Shown here piece after piece: positions 1-10,931 of a DNA stretch of 64,000 nucleotides (positions are counted from its first letter, which is position 1; each line of letters begins with the position of its first letter). A model generated the notes under the pieces. That model worked only from the letters and a program-made list of their open reading frames with translations. It had not been told where the DNA came from and did no database searches. The position numbers were made by a program, and so were the translations under genes. Origin of the DNA: Pelomonas sp. SE-A7 (GTDB lineage Bacteria > Pseudomonadota > Gammaproteobacteria > Burkholderiales > Burkholderiaceae_C); NCBI RefSeq assembly GCF_030345705.1, contig NZ_JAUASW010000001.1:1426001-1490000 (forward strand). The letters are read 5' to 3'.

Positions 1-550
1 TGCCGGTGGCCCGCAAGGCCATGCTGACCGACTTCATCACGAAATGGCGCTCGTCGGTGGAGGCCTTCTCGACACGCTTCAGCGCATCGAGGAAGAGCGC
101 GTCCTTGGCCGTCTTGTCATGCACGCTCAGGCCCCAGATCAGCGCAAAGCCGGCGCGGCGCACATAGAGCTCTTCGCGCGGCGTCCAGGCCTTGACCAGG
201 GCCCAGGCTTGGTTCGTGCGGTCGAACAGGGCGAAGCAAGCCGTGTCCACCACGGCCCAGTTGTCCATGCCCTCGACCCAGCGCTGCATCTGCTCGGCCG
301 TCATCCGCTTCGGGTCGGCCACATAGCAGGCCAACAAGCGCGCCTCGTAGATGCCGGCATCCCAGAGCGCATCGGCCAGCACATGCGGCCGGCCCAGCTG
401 CTTGGCCAGGGCCTGCACATCGCGCATGGCCACGCCCCAGGCACCCTCGCTCGGAATCGCATAGCGGGCATAGCCGGCCAGCACCTCGGGACTGGCCCGC
501 TTCTTCAGCTCGGCCAGCGCCTGCTTGAGCGTAGGCGCGCTGGCGGCCAT
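1..550 (-). CDS. DNA alkylation repair (AlkD-like HEAT-repeat) protein, partial
   Basis: The minus-strand frame is open from an ATG at 550 to the left edge, giving the first 183 residues with the C-terminus outside the window. The translation is rich in paired helices with the feel of the AlkD/AlkC HEAT-like family, for example the stretches around WDAGIYEARLLA, MQRWVEGMDNWAVVDTAC and ERHFVMKSVSMALRA. AlkD-type proteins are DNA glycosylases that remove bulky or cationic N-alkylated bases. Its ATG overlaps the TGA of the DUF488 gene by one base, so the two are probably co-transcribed. The family call comes from recognition of the pattern, and the catalytic Asp/Trp pair was not verified. Confidence 0.8.
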   Translation of the reverse strand, partial: MAASAPTLKQALAELKKRASPEVLAGYARYAIPSEGAWGVAMRDVQALAKQLGRPHVLADALWDAGIYEARLLACYVADPKRMTAEQMQRWVEGMDNWAVVDTACFALFDRTNQAWALVKAWTPREELYVRRAGFALIWGLSVHDKTAKDALFLDALKRVEKASTDERHFVMKSVSMALRATG

Positions 551-936
551 CACTCCACCGCCGCGCCGTTCTCGACCAGCAGGGCCCGCAGGATGGAGCG
601 GTGGCAATGCGATTCCTGCTCGCAGTAGCAGCCCACGGCCAGGTGAGTGCGGTGCGACAGCGCGGCCAGCAGGGCCAGGTCATGCCCGGCCTCGGGCGTG
701 CCCATCTCGGCGCGGTACTTGCGCTCAAAGGCCTTCCATTCGGCGGGCGTGCCGGCGGCCTGGCCCAGCTTCATGGTCTCGGCGCTGGGCGCCAGATTGG
801 GGAACCAGAGGTCGTACCAGTTCTGCGAGGCGAACTCGCTCTTGGGCACGCCGCGCGGCGGCCGGCGCACCGTGCCCAGGCGCAGGCCCTCGCCCTCGAC
901 TCGATCTGAACCCAGGCGGACGACGCGAATGACCAT
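550..936 (-). CDS. DUF488 family protein
   Basis: This 128-residue protein of unknown biochemical function has the DUF488 signature: an N-terminal RVVRLGS strand, a central YDLWFPNLAPS segment, and the late motif CYCEQESHCHRSIL, whose Cys and His residues are typical of the family. The length is normal for the short DUF488 form. It starts at an ATG at 936 and runs directly into the AlkD-like gene (TGA/ATG overlap at 550). Pairing with a DNA repair gene suggests a stress-response role, but that is inference only. Confidence 0.85.
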   Translation of the reverse strand: MVIRVVRLGSDRVEGEGLRLGTVRRPPRGVPKSEFASQNWYDLWFPNLAPSAETMKLGQAAGTPAEWKAFERKYRAEMGTPEAGHDLALLAALSHRTHLAVGCYCEQESHCHRSILRALLVENGAAVE

Positions 937-975
937 GGCTACCTCTCGCTGCTTCGCTGCGGGCGATGCTAGCGC

Positions 976-2361
976 CTATCGGGGCACGCTCAGCACGAAG
1001 GCTGCACCGCAGCCGCCGGGTCGGGCCAGGCCGTCCTCGATCTCCAGGCGCCCGCCCAGGCGCCGCGCGGCCTGGCGTGCGATGGCCAGGCCCAGGCCCG
1101 AGCCGCGCACGCCGGCATGCTCGCCGCGCCAGAAGCGGTCGAAGGCACGCTCGCGTGCTTCAACGGCAATGCCCGGCCCATCGTCGGCAACGCTCAAGTG
1201 CCAGCCCGGCCCCTGCTCGGCGAGGCTCACGACGATGCGGCCGCCCTCGGGCACATAGCGCAGGGCGTTGTCCAGCAGGTTCTGCAGCACCGACTGGAAG
1301 GCCGGCAGGTCCAGCTCGCACAGCAGTCGCTCGGGTGCTTCCAGCGACAGCTCCAGGCCCCGGCTCGCGGCCTGCGGATGGGCCAGTGCCAGGGTCTGCT
1401 CGATCAGCTGCACCAGGTCGCTAGAGCGCGCACCGGGCGCAGTGCCATCGTCCAACGCGGCCAATTCCAGCAACTGCTGGTTCAGGTGGGCCGCGCGCTC
1501 CAGCATCTGGGCCAGGGCCGCCTCGGCCGCCTGGCGCTCGGCCTCGTCGCGACTGCGGGCCAGCACATGGCTCTGCGCCGCGATGGCCGCCATGGGCGTT
1601 CGCATCTCATGGGCGGCGTCCTGCACGAAGGCGCGTTCCAGCTGCACCTTGCGTCGCAGGCGCGCCAGCAACTGCTCGAAGGCCGCCACCAGCGGCCGCA
1701 ACTCGGCGTGGGGCGTGGCCACGCCGAGCGGCGACAAGTCATCCGGCGCCCGCGCGGCCAGGGTCCGGGCCAGGTGCAGCAGGGGCGCGACGCCGCTGCG
1801 CACGGCCAGCCACAGCGGCAGCAGCACCAGCGGGAAGACCAGCAGCATCTTGTCGAGGATCTCCACGGCCAGCACTTCCAGGATGCGCCAGTCGCTGCTG
1901 CTGGGTTCGGCGATGGCCAGGCGCCAGGGGCCGGCGGCCACCTCGACGGTCCAGAAGGCCTTGCCGTCAATGCGTGTGTGGACGATCTGCCCCGGCGCCG
2001 ATTCGAAAGCCAGACGCCGGCCCGCCGGTGCCTCCATGACCACGCTGCCATCGGCACGGCGCAGCTGGTGGATCACCTGCCCCTCGTTGCCCATGCTGGC
2101 GCGGCGCGTGTTGAAAAGCTCGGTGATAGCGGCCACGACCAGACCGGCCTGCCGTTCGTCGGACAGCTTGGCCAGAATGGGCGCCATGGACTCCGCCCGC
2201 AACTTGATCGCCAGGTCTTCCTCGAAGCGGCTCTTCAGGTCGCGGTAGTCGTTGGCCAGCAGCACCAGGGCGACGAGCAGGTAGGCCAGCAGCAGCGCGG
2301 CGAATATGCGTCGCATCAGGCTGGGCTGGCGCGCCCGGGCCCACAGGGCTGAGGCCCTCAT
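976..2361 (-). CDS. Sensor histidine kinase of a two-component system (QseC/TctE type)
   Basis: This 461-residue inner-membrane kinase has membrane segments at about residues 16-37 and 171-188 that flank a periplasmic sensor region. A dimerisation/phosphoacceptor helix follows with HEMRTP (phospho-His at 251). The ATPase domain has the N-box around NLLDNALRY (361-369), the G1 box DDGPGI (393-398) and the G2 box GSGLGLAIA (420-428). All catalytic boxes are intact. Its start overlaps the end of the response regulator gene by four bases, so it is the second gene of a regulator-kinase operon. The signal is unknown. The adjacent outer-membrane barrel gene is a possible but unproven target. Confidence 0.93.
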   Translation of the reverse strand: MRASALWARARQPSLMRRIFAALLLAYLLVALVLLANDYRDLKSRFEEDLAIKLRAESMAPILAKLSDERQAGLVVAAITELFNTRRASMGNEGQVIHQLRRADGSVVMEAPAGRRLAFESAPGQIVHTRIDGKAFWTVEVAAGPWRLAIAEPSSSDWRILEVLAVEILDKMLLVFPLVLLPLWLAVRSGVAPLLHLARTLAARAPDDLSPLGVATPHAELRPLVAAFEQLLARLRRKVQLERAFVQDAAHEMRTPMAAIAAQSHVLARSRDEAERQAAEAALAQMLERAAHLNQQLLELAALDDGTAPGARSSDLVQLIEQTLALAHPQAASRGLELSLEAPERLLCELDLPAFQSVLQNLLDNALRYVPEGGRIVVSLAEQGPGWHLSVADDGPGIAVEARERAFDRFWRGEHAGVRGSGLGLAIARQAARRLGGRLEIEDGLARPGGCGAAFVLSVPR

Positions 2362-3017
2362 GCCGCGTTCAGCGCATAGCCGACGCCGCGCACCGTGCGC
2401 ACCCGCTCGGCGCCGATCTTGCGGCGCAGATTGAAGACGTGCATCTCGATGGCCGCATAGTTCAGCGCATCGCCCAGCGGCTCCAGCTTCTGCGCCAGCT
2501 GGCGCTTGGGAACCACCACGCCGGGCTCGCGCGCAAGCTCAACCAGCAGCTGGAACTCGCGCGGCGACAGCTCCAGCGGCTCGCCGGCCAGCCGGGCCTC
2601 GTGGAGGCGCGGCTCGATCTCCAGCTCGCCCAGCCGCCAGCGCTCGCTGGCCTGGCGGGCACTGCGGCGCACCACGGCGCGGATGCGCGAGAGCAGCTCC
2701 TCGGGCGCGAAGGGCTTGACCAGGAAATCGTCCGCGCCGCCATCAAGGCCGGCGAGCTTGTCGTCGAGTGAGGTGCGGGCCGTGATGACGATGATGGGCG
2801 TGCTGGCACCTTGGCGCCGCCAGCGGGCCAGCAGCTCGAAGCCGCTGTGGGTCGCGAGATTCAAATCCAGCAGCACACAGTCGAACAGGCCTGGGTCCAG
2901 CTGCAGCGGCGCGGCATCGGCGCGGCGCTGCCATTCCACGCTGAAGCCATGCAGGCGCAGCGCCGCCAGCAAGGCGCTGCCCAGGTCCAGGTCGTCTTCG
3001 ATCAGCAGCAGGTGCAT
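2358..3017 (-). CDS. OmpR/PhoB-family response regulator
   Basis: This 219-residue regulator has an N-terminal receiver domain carrying the acidic pair in IEDD (residues 6-9), the phosphorylation site Asp51 in LLDLNL, a conserved Thr79 in VITA, and Lys101 in VKPF. The C-terminal winged-helix DNA-binding domain ends in RTVRGVGYALNAA, as is usual for OmpR/PhoB proteins. It is the first gene of the pair and the downstream kinase starts inside its last codons. Coupling is therefore expected to be one-to-one. No operator was identified upstream. Confidence 0.95.
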   Translation of the reverse strand: MHLLLIEDDLDLGSALLAALRLHGFSVEWQRRADAAPLQLDPGLFDCVLLDLNLATHSGFELLARWRRQGASTPIIVITARTSLDDKLAGLDGGADDFLVKPFAPEELLSRIRAVVRRSARQASERWRLGELEIEPRLHEARLAGEPLELSPREFQLLVELAREPGVVVPKRQLAQKLEPLGDALNYAAIEMHVFNLRRKIGAERVRTVRGVGYALNAA

Positions 3018-3046
3018 GGCAGGAGCAAAAAGCCAAAGGCGGCGGA

Positions 3047-3631
3047 TTAGAACTTGAATTGCAGGCCGGTCGAGACGCCGTTGAGCGCATTGCCTGGCGC
3101 CTGCTGCTTGCCGAAATGTTCCAGCTCCACGGTGACGGCCGCATTGGGGCCGAGCTTGTACTTGAGGCCGGCGGCAACATAGAGCTCGGTCGAGCGGCGG
3201 CTGAAGGCCGGCTGCACCTGTGCACCGCTGCCGCTGACCTCCTGGCTCAGGCGGTCGGCCCCCAGCTTGACGAAGCCGCCCCAGGAGGGGTTGCCCAGGT
3301 CCCAGCTGGCGCGCAGCGCACCGTACCAGGCGTGGCCACCAACGGCGAGCCGGCCCGGCGCGCCCAGCGTCGTCAGGTAGTCGTAGCCAGGCTTGCCAAA
3401 ACCCAGGTAGCCGGTCTCCAGGGCCCAGTGTTCGTTGAACTCGAAGCCGGCCAGCAGCTTGCCGCTCAGCACATGGCCCTTGGCCGAATCCTTGGTCGCC
3501 GTCGTGCCGGCTTGCTGCAGGTCGTAGTGCCTCAGCAGCAGGCCACCACCGACATAGGGGCCGTCGGAAGCATGGGCCAGGCCGGATGCCAGGGCAGGCA
3601 AGAGGACAAGGGTGGGAATCAGTTTGCGCAT
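3047..3631 (-). CDS. Outer-membrane beta-barrel protein (OmpA/OmpW-like fold)
   Basis: I choose the ATG at 3631 because it begins a clean signal peptide (MRKLIPTLVLLPALASGLAHA). A longer in-frame version from 3685 would put charged residues in front of it. The mature part, about 170 residues, alternates polar and aromatic residues in strands such as YVGGGLLLRHYDL and HWALETGYLGF, and it ends in LQFKF, the terminal Phe that BamA recognises. This fits an eight-stranded porin-like or adhesin-like barrel. It lies only 29 bases beyond the response regulator start on the same strand, so it could be read through into the two-component genes. The substrate is unknown. Confidence 0.8.
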   Translation of the reverse strand: MRKLIPTLVLLPALASGLAHASDGPYVGGGLLLRHYDLQQAGTTATKDSAKGHVLSGKLLAGFEFNEHWALETGYLGFGKPGYDYLTTLGAPGRLAVGGHAWYGALRASWDLGNPSWGGFVKLGADRLSQEVSGSGAQVQPAFSRRSTELYVAAGLKYKLGPNAAVTVELEHFGKQQAPGNALNGVSTGLQFKF

Positions 3632-3721
3632 GGAAGTCTCAGGGCTAGGGTGATGGTGGGCCAAGGCATGGCCCCGGCCGGGCATTCAATGAATGCCGTT
3701 CCGCATCCTGCAACCTGGAAT

Positions 3722-3738
3722 CTTTGGCGACGCCAAAG
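3722..3738. terminator. Perfect 7-bp hairpin between the thioesterase and barrel genes
   Basis: CTTTGGC and GCCAAAG pair around a three-base GAC loop, 11 bases past the thioesterase stop on the minus strand. There is no run of T after it on either strand, so it is at best a weak terminator or an mRNA 3' end stabiliser. Confidence 0.35.
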
Positions 3739-3748
3739 ACGCGCGTCT

Positions 3749-4171
3749 TCAGCCGTCTATCAGCCGCCTCAGCCAGTCCGGCAGCGGCGCCGACTTCTGC
3801 GCCGGGAAGTCCATCCACACCGTGGTGGCACCGCCGGCCGCGCAGATCTCGCCGGGGCGGTCGGTGCGTTCCAGCGTGATCCAGCAGTCGAAGCTGCTGC
3901 GGCCGGGATTGCTGACGTAGTGCTTGGCCAGCACCTCGCCGGGGTACTCCAGCTGCTTGTAGAAATTGCAGAAGGTGTTGACGATGACCGGCCCCTCGCC
4001 GGCCGGATTGGGCGCGGCATTGACCGAGTTCAGCCAATCCACCCGCACGATCTCCAGGTAGCGGAAGTAGATGGTGTTGTTGACATGGCCCATGGCGTCC
4101 ATGTCGCCCCAGCGCATGGGGAACACGGCCTGGTGGACCAGGCGCTTGTTGTCGGGAATCTCCAGCTTCAT
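3749..4171 (-). CDS. Acyl-CoA thioesterase, 4HBT/YbgC family
   Basis: This 140-residue hotdog-fold protein carries the YbgC/4-hydroxybenzoyl-CoA thioesterase motif RWGDMDAMGHVNNTIYFRYLE near residues 20-40; the Asp of GDMDAMGHVNN is the family's catalytic residue. Such enzymes hydrolyse acyl-CoA thioesters in the cytoplasm. The stop of the preceding yceH-like gene (4172) abuts its ATG at 4171, so translation is probably coupled in an SDR-yceH-thioesterase operon. The acyl specificity cannot be read from the sequence. Confidence 0.9.
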   Translation of the reverse strand: MKLEIPDNKRLVHQAVFPMRWGDMDAMGHVNNTIYFRYLEIVRVDWLNSVNAAPNPAGEGPVIVNTFCNFYKQLEYPGEVLAKHYVSNPGRSSFDCWITLERTDRPGEICAAGGATTVWMDFPAQKSAPLPDWLRRLIDG

Positions 4172-4825
4172 CTAGGCCTCGCCCATGCCCAGTTCGCTGC
4201 GGATTCTCTCGAGCTGCGCCTTGAGCTGCTCGATCTCGGCCGCCTGGCGCGCCTGCTCGGCGCGCAGCTGCAGGATTTCGTCATCCCTGTCGACACCTCC
4301 CGCGGCGGCGAGCGCGGGTTCGGCGGCTATCACTTCGCCGCACAGCAGATGGGCCCAGCGCGCCTCGCGCGCCCCCGATGCCTTGGCCAGCTTGAGGGCC
4401 AGCGGCGGCTGGCGTTCGGCCAGTTCTTCCAGGAAGCCCTCGACCGAGGAGATGTCGGCAAAGCGGTGCAAGCGCTCGCAGTTGGAGCGCAGCTCGGCCG
4501 CGGTCTGCGGGCCGCGCAACATCAGCGTGGTCAGCAGCGCCTCGGCCTGGCCGGGCACATTGGCGCCGCGGCGGAAGTTGTGCTCATAGCGTTCGACCCG
4601 GCTGCCGCTGACGCGGTTCACCAGGTCCATGCCGCGCAGTTCGTCAAGCGCGCGCAGCACCTCGTTCTCGCTGGCATTCATCACCGGGTCGCGGGCGGTC
4701 TTCTGGTTGCAGCCCAGGGTCAGGCTGTTCAGCGACATCGGATAGCTGTCGGGCACCGTGTGCTGCTTCTCGACCAGGACGGCCAGCACGCGGGCCTCCA
4801 GGGCGCTCAGGATTCTCAGACTCAT
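4172..4825 (-). CDS. YceH family protein (DUF480)
   Basis: The 217-residue protein shows the DUF480/YceH pattern: EARVLAVLVEKQHTVPDSYPMSLN near the start, then NQKTARDPVM and RRGANVPGQAEALLTTLMLRGPQT. This corresponds to two winged-helix-like domains. The C-terminus (about residues 180-213) is a predicted coiled coil with many Gln, Glu and Leu residues. The function of the family is unknown. Its ATG overlaps the SDR stop by four bases. Confidence 0.9.
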   Translation of the reverse strand: MSLRILSALEARVLAVLVEKQHTVPDSYPMSLNSLTLGCNQKTARDPVMNASENEVLRALDELRGMDLVNRVSGSRVERYEHNFRRGANVPGQAEALLTTLMLRGPQTAAELRSNCERLHRFADISSVEGFLEELAERQPPLALKLAKASGAREARWAHLLCGEVIAAEPALAAAGGVDRDDEILQLRAEQARQAAEIEQLKAQLERIRSELGMGEA

Positions 4826-5604
4826 ACTCCAAAGCCGTCATCGGCTTGCAGCACCGCGCCATTGATGAAATGGCTCTCGTTGGCACACAGCATCAGGAGC
4901 GCCGTGTCCAGGTCCTGCGGCTGGCCCACGCGCTTGCGCGGCAGCAGCTCGACCAGCTTGCGGCCCTGCTCGGTGTCCCAGTGGTGGTGGTTGATCTCGG
5001 TGTCTATGTAGCCCGGGCAGATGGCATTCACATTGATGCCGTACTTGCCCCACTCGAGCGCCATGGCGCGGGTCATGTGGATGACCGCCGCCTTGCTCAT
5101 CGAGTAGACGCCGATCTGGCTCAGCACGCGCAGGCCCGCCATCGAAGCGATGTTGACGATGCGGCCGCCGGTGAAGGTGCCGGGCGCCGCGCCGCGGGAC
5201 CGGGCCAGCATGCGCTTGCCCACCTCCTGGGCCACGAAGAAGGCGCCGCGCACATTGGTGTCCATCACGAAGTCGTAGTCGTCGCCGCTGACGTCGGTCA
5301 GGCGCTGCGTGGTGCTGACGCCGGAGTTGTTGACCAGGATGTCTATGGTGCCCATCTCGGTCTCGGCGTGAGCCACGGCGGCCTTGATGCTGTCCAGGTC
5401 GGTCACGTCCAGCTGCACCACATGGGCATCGCCGCCGCCGCCTTCGATCTCGGCGCGCAGGGTCTTGAGCCGCTCGACGCGGCGGCCCGCCAGCACCACG
5501 CCGGCACCGGCCTTTGCCAGCGTACGCGCGAACTGCGCGCCCAGGCCGCTGGAGGCGCCGGTCACCAGGGCGACACGGCCTTCGAGGTCAATGGCATAGC
5601 TCAT
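4822..5604 (-). CDS. Short-chain dehydrogenase/reductase (SDR)
   Basis: This 260-residue classical SDR has the nucleotide-binding motif TGASSGLG (about residues 15-22), the NNSG segment, the catalytic Ser in NIASMAG, and the YSMSKAA motif that supplies the Tyr and Lys. It would oxidise or reduce a hydroxyl or keto group with NAD(P)H. It is first in a tight minus-strand operon with the YceH protein and the thioesterase. The substrate is not predictable; a hydroxyacyl-CoA or similar is plausible given the thioesterase neighbour. Confidence 0.9.
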   Translation of the reverse strand: MSYAIDLEGRVALVTGASSGLGAQFARTLAKAGAGVVLAGRRVERLKTLRAEIEGGGGDAHVVQLDVTDLDSIKAAVAHAETEMGTIDILVNNSGVSTTQRLTDVSGDDYDFVMDTNVRGAFFVAQEVGKRMLARSRGAAPGTFTGGRIVNIASMAGLRVLSQIGVYSMSKAAVIHMTRAMALEWGKYGINVNAICPGYIDTEINHHHWDTEQGRKLVELLPRKRVGQPQDLDTALLMLCANESHFINGAVLQADDGFGV

Positions 5605-5742
5605 CGTCTGTCCTTGAAATCCTTGACGGAAACGATAGCACGCAGGGCCACTGCCAAAGTGGAACTACCGATGCCGCGGCCCGGGTTTCGCGCCTAGAGT
5701 GGCCCGATCCCGGCGACCGACCGGACCCCACAGGAGACACCC

Positions 5743-6704
5743 ATGCAAGACCATCCCCTGCCCCGTCGTTCGCTGTTGATCGCTGCTGCCTGCGCCGGCC
5801 TGGCGCCGGGCGCCTTCGCCCAGCCGCAGAAATTCATCACCGTGCTGACCGGCGGCCAGAGCGGCGTCTACTACCCCATGGGAGTGGCGCTGTCGCAGCT
5901 CTATGGCAAGGCCCTGCCCGACGCCAAGATCAGCGTGCAGGCCACCAAGGCCTCGGCCGAGAACCTGAACCTGCTGCAGGCCGGCCGCGGCGAGCTCGGT
6001 TTCACGCTGGCCGATGCGCTGTCCGATGCCTGGAAGGGCGATGCCGAATCCGGTTTTGCGACACCGCTGAAGAAGCTGCGCGTGGTGGCCGGCATCTATG
6101 CCAACTACATCCAGATCGTGGCCAGCGGCGAGTCCGGCATCAAGACCCTGGCCGACCTGAAGGGCAAGCGCATCTCGGTCGGCGCGCCCAAGTCCGGCAC
6201 CGAGCTGAATGCCCGCGCGGTGCTCAAGGCGGCGGGCCTGAGCTACTCGGATTTCGCCAAGGTCGAGTACCTGCCCTTCGGCGAGTCGGTGGAGCTGATG
6301 AAGAACCGCCAGCTGGACGTGACGCTGCAAAGCGCGGGCCTGGGCGTGGCCTCGATCCGCGACCTGGCCTCGGCGGTCAAGATCAATGTGGTGGCCATCC
6401 CGGCCGACGTCGTGGCCAAGGTGGGCGACGCGGCCTACCAGCCCGCCATGATCCCGGCCGGCACCTATGCCGGGCAGGCGGCCGACGTGCCGGCCATCGC
6501 GATCAAGAACTTCCTGGTCACGCATGAAGGCGTGTCGGCCGATGCGGTGCACGCCATGCTCAAGAGCATGTACGACAACCTCGATACCCTGGTCGCCGCC
6601 CACAGCGCGGCCAAGGGCATCAAGAAGGACATCGCGCTGGGCGGCACGCCGGTGCCCCTGCATCCGGGCGCCGAGAAGTACTTCCGCGAAGCCGGCCTGG
6701 TCAA

Positions 6705-6708
<4 letters not shown>
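5743..6708 (+). CDS. TAXI-family TRAP transporter substrate-binding protein
   Basis: This 321-residue periplasmic binding protein starts with a signal peptide (twin-arginine-like PRRSLL, cleavage near AFAQP). The motif TVLTGGQSGVYYPMG directly after it is the hallmark of the TAXI (TRAP-associated extracytoplasmic immunogenic) family; similar proteins bind glutamate, other organic anions or unknown ligands. It is preceded by CAGGAGA and its stop overlaps the start of the fused permease by four bases. The pair makes a complete TAXI-TRAP importer driven by an ion gradient. The ligand is unknown. Confidence 0.95.
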
Positions 6709-8732
<2,024 letters not shown>

Positions 8733-8735
8733 GCC

Positions 8736-9134
8736 ATGGTCGGCGCCGCGCTGCTGGCCCTGTGCCTCAGCGCCGGCGCGCTGGAGGTGAAGCTACCCAT
8801 CCGCAGCTTCACCTTGCGCTGGCAGCATTCCATAGAGAAGACCGAATGGGCGGAAGACTATGAGATCGCCGGCCCCTGGCTGCTCTTGAGCCAGGCCCGC
8901 ATCCGCGGCTCGGGCGCGGGCATGGAGCCACCCGCCGATGCGGTGCTGATCCAGGGTGTCTGGCACTACCGGCCGGCGGACCGCTGGCGGCGCGAACTGC
9001 TGCTGGCACGCTCCGGTTTCACGCCCGACCATGAACTCTGTTTTGCGGGCCGCTGCCGCCCGATCAGCCACTGGCTGCCGCAGGACGATGGCCGGCAGGG
9101 CGCTACGGTCTTGAGGGCCTGCCCCAAAGAATAG
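8736..9134 (+). CDS. DUF1850 domain protein associated with the TAXI-TRAP transporter
   Basis: This 132-residue protein has an N-terminal hydrophobic segment (about residues 1-18) followed by the DUF1850 core: FTLRWQHSIEKTEWAEDYEI, then SGAGMEPP. Proteins of this type very often sit beside TAXI-TRAP permeases, as here, but their role is not established. A periplasmic accessory or regulatory part is the obvious guess. The stop codon overlaps a 14-bp palindrome that lies in front of the next gene. Confidence 0.85.
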   Translation: MVGAALLALCLSAGALEVKLPIRSFTLRWQHSIEKTEWAEDYEIAGPWLLLSQARIRGSGAGMEPPADAVLIQGVWHYRPADRWRRELLLARSGFTPDHELCFAGRCRPISHWLPQDDGRQGATVLRACPKE

Positions 9135-9146
9135 AACGACCGTTCT
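9133..9146. promoter_or_regulatory. Perfect 14-bp palindrome (TetR-type operator candidate) upstream of the ETF-QO gene
   Basis: AGAACG-AC-CGTTCT is a perfect inverted repeat with only two bases between its arms, too tight to form a stable RNA hairpin, so a protein-binding site is more likely than a terminator. It overlaps the stop of the DUF1850 gene and sits at the -35 position of a possible promoter whose -10 would be TAGAAT at 9165-9170. The shape resembles TetR-family operators. Repression of the downstream fatty-acid/electron-transfer gene is inference. Confidence 0.55.
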
Positions 9147-9221
9147 TTTTTGAAATCCCGCCAGTAGAATGCGCCGCGACGCTGAGACAGCAAGCACGAG
9201 CCAGCCAAAGGATTGATTGAC

Positions 9222-10907
9222 ATGACCTCTGCAGAACTCCTCGCCCAGTACGGCCCGCGCGACAGCATGGAATACGACGCCGTCATCGTGGGCGGCGGCC
9301 CGGCCGGCCTGGCCACGGCGATTCGTTTGAAGCAGCGCGCCGCCGCCGAAGGCAAGGAAATTTCGGTCGTGGTGCTTGAAAAGGGTTCCGAGCCCGGCGC
9401 CCACATTCTCTCGGGTGCGGTGATGGATCCGCGCGCGCTGAACGAGCTGATTCCCGACTGGAAGGAACAAGGCGCACCGCTGGGCCAGGCCGTAACCGGC
9501 GACGACATCCTGTTCCTGTCCGAGACCGGCAGCACCCGCACGCCCGACTGGCTGGTGCCGCGCAACTTCCACAACCACGGCTGCTACGTGATCTCGTTGT
9601 CCAACGTGGTCAAGTGGCTGGCGGCCCAGGCCGAGGCGCTGGGCGTGGAGATCTTCCCCGGCTTCACCGCCGCCGAGGTGCTCTACGACGAGCAGGGCCG
9701 CGTCAAGGGCGTGGCCACCGGCAATCTGGGCATAGGCAAGGACGGCGAGCCGCATGACGGCTTCCAGCTCGGCATGGAGCTGCTGGGCAAGTACACGGTC
9801 TTCGCCGAAGGCGCACGCGGCCATCTGGGCAAGCAGCTGATCGCCAAGTACGACCTGGCCGCCGGCAAGGACGCGCAGAGCTATGCCATCGGCATCAAGG
9901 AGCTGTGGGAGATTCCGGCCGACAAGGCCAAGCCGGGCCTGGTCGTGCACACGGCCGGCTGGCCGATGACGGACGACACCTTCGGCGGCGGCTTCCTCTA
10001 CCACCTGGAGGACAAAAAGGTCACGCTCGGCTTCGTGATCGGCCTGGACTACCAGAACCCCTACATGAGCCCCTTCGAGGAAATGCAGCGCTGGAAGACG
10101 CATCCCGCGATCCGCGCCCACATCGAAGGCGGCAAGCGCATAGGCTACGGCGCCCGCGCCATCAACAACGGCACGCCGCAGGCCCTGCCCAAGACCGTGT
10201 TCCCGGGCGGCGCCCTGATCGGCTGCGATGCCGGCTACCTGAATGCCGCGCGCATCAAGGGCAGCCATGCGGCCATCAAGTCCGGCATGCTGTGCGCCGA
10301 TGCGCTGGCCGATGCGGTCTTCGCCGGCCGCGCCCAGGACGAACTGTCCGCCTACCCGGCCGCCTTCGAAGGCAGCTGGCTGAACGAGGAGCTGCAGCAG
10401 ACCCGCAACTTCAAGCTCTGGTTCAAGAAGGGCAAGCTGGCCGGCCAGCTGATGACCGGCATCGAGCAGTGGCTGCTGCCCAAGGTCGGCGTCACCAGCC
10501 CGCCCTGGACCCTGCACAACAGCAAGCCCGACCACTTGGCCCTGCGCCCCGCGGCCGAATGCCAGCCGATCGCCTATCCCAAGCCGGACGGCAAGCTGAG
10601 CTTCGATCGCCTGTCCTCGGTGTTCATCTCGAACACCAACCACGAAGAAAACCAGCCTGCCCACCTGACGCTCAAGGACGCCGGCGTGCCGGTGGCCACC
10701 AATCTGGCCAGGTACGCCGGTCCGGAGAGCCGCTACTGCCCGGCCGGGGTCTATGAATTCGTCAAGACGGACGAAGGCCAGGACCGGCTGCAGATCAATG
10801 CGCAGAACTGCGTGCACTGCAAGACCTGCGACATCAAGGACCCGACCCAGAACATCGTCTGGGTCACGCCCGAGGGCGGCGGCGGTCCGAACTACGCCGG
10901 CATGTAA
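9222..10907 (+). CDS. Electron transfer flavoprotein-ubiquinone oxidoreductase
   Basis: The ATG at 9222 is preferred over an in-frame TTG at 9213 because AAAGGA lies nine bases before it. The 561-residue protein has the FAD-binding GGGPAGLATA motif near residue 20, the conserved HTAGWPMTDDTFGGGFLYHL region, and a C-terminal 4Fe-4S domain (NCVHCKTCDIKDPTQNI, plus an earlier Cys in SRYCPAGVYE). It passes electrons from reduced ETF to ubiquinone at the inner membrane, linking acyl-CoA and amino acid oxidation to respiration. No etfAB genes are adjacent. A clear terminator follows. Confidence 0.96.
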   Translation: MTSAELLAQYGPRDSMEYDAVIVGGGPAGLATAIRLKQRAAAEGKEISVVVLEKGSEPGAHILSGAVMDPRALNELIPDWKEQGAPLGQAVTGDDILFLSETGSTRTPDWLVPRNFHNHGCYVISLSNVVKWLAAQAEALGVEIFPGFTAAEVLYDEQGRVKGVATGNLGIGKDGEPHDGFQLGMELLGKYTVFAEGARGHLGKQLIAKYDLAAGKDAQSYAIGIKELWEIPADKAKPGLVVHTAGWPMTDDTFGGGFLYHLEDKKVTLGFVIGLDYQNPYMSPFEEMQRWKTHPAIRAHIEGGKRIGYGARAINNGTPQALPKTVFPGGALIGCDAGYLNAARIKGSHAAIKSGMLCADALADAVFAGRAQDELSAYPAAFEGSWLNEELQQTRNFKLWFKKGKLAGQLMTGIEQWLLPKVGVTSPPWTLHNSKPDHLALRPAAECQPIAYPKPDGKLSFDRLSSVFISNTNHEENQPAHLTLKDAGVPVATNLARYAGPESRYCPAGVYEFVKTDEGQDRLQINAQNCVHCKTCDIKDPTQNIVWVTPEGGGGPNYAGM

Positions 10908-10931
10908 GCCCGGCGCTGCTTCTGCTCGCAC

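Noticed and set aside
9133..9152. Terminator for the TRAP/DUF1850 genes
   Set aside because: The inverted repeat is followed by T residues but leaves only a two-base loop, so it cannot fold as a normal terminator. An operator explains it better.
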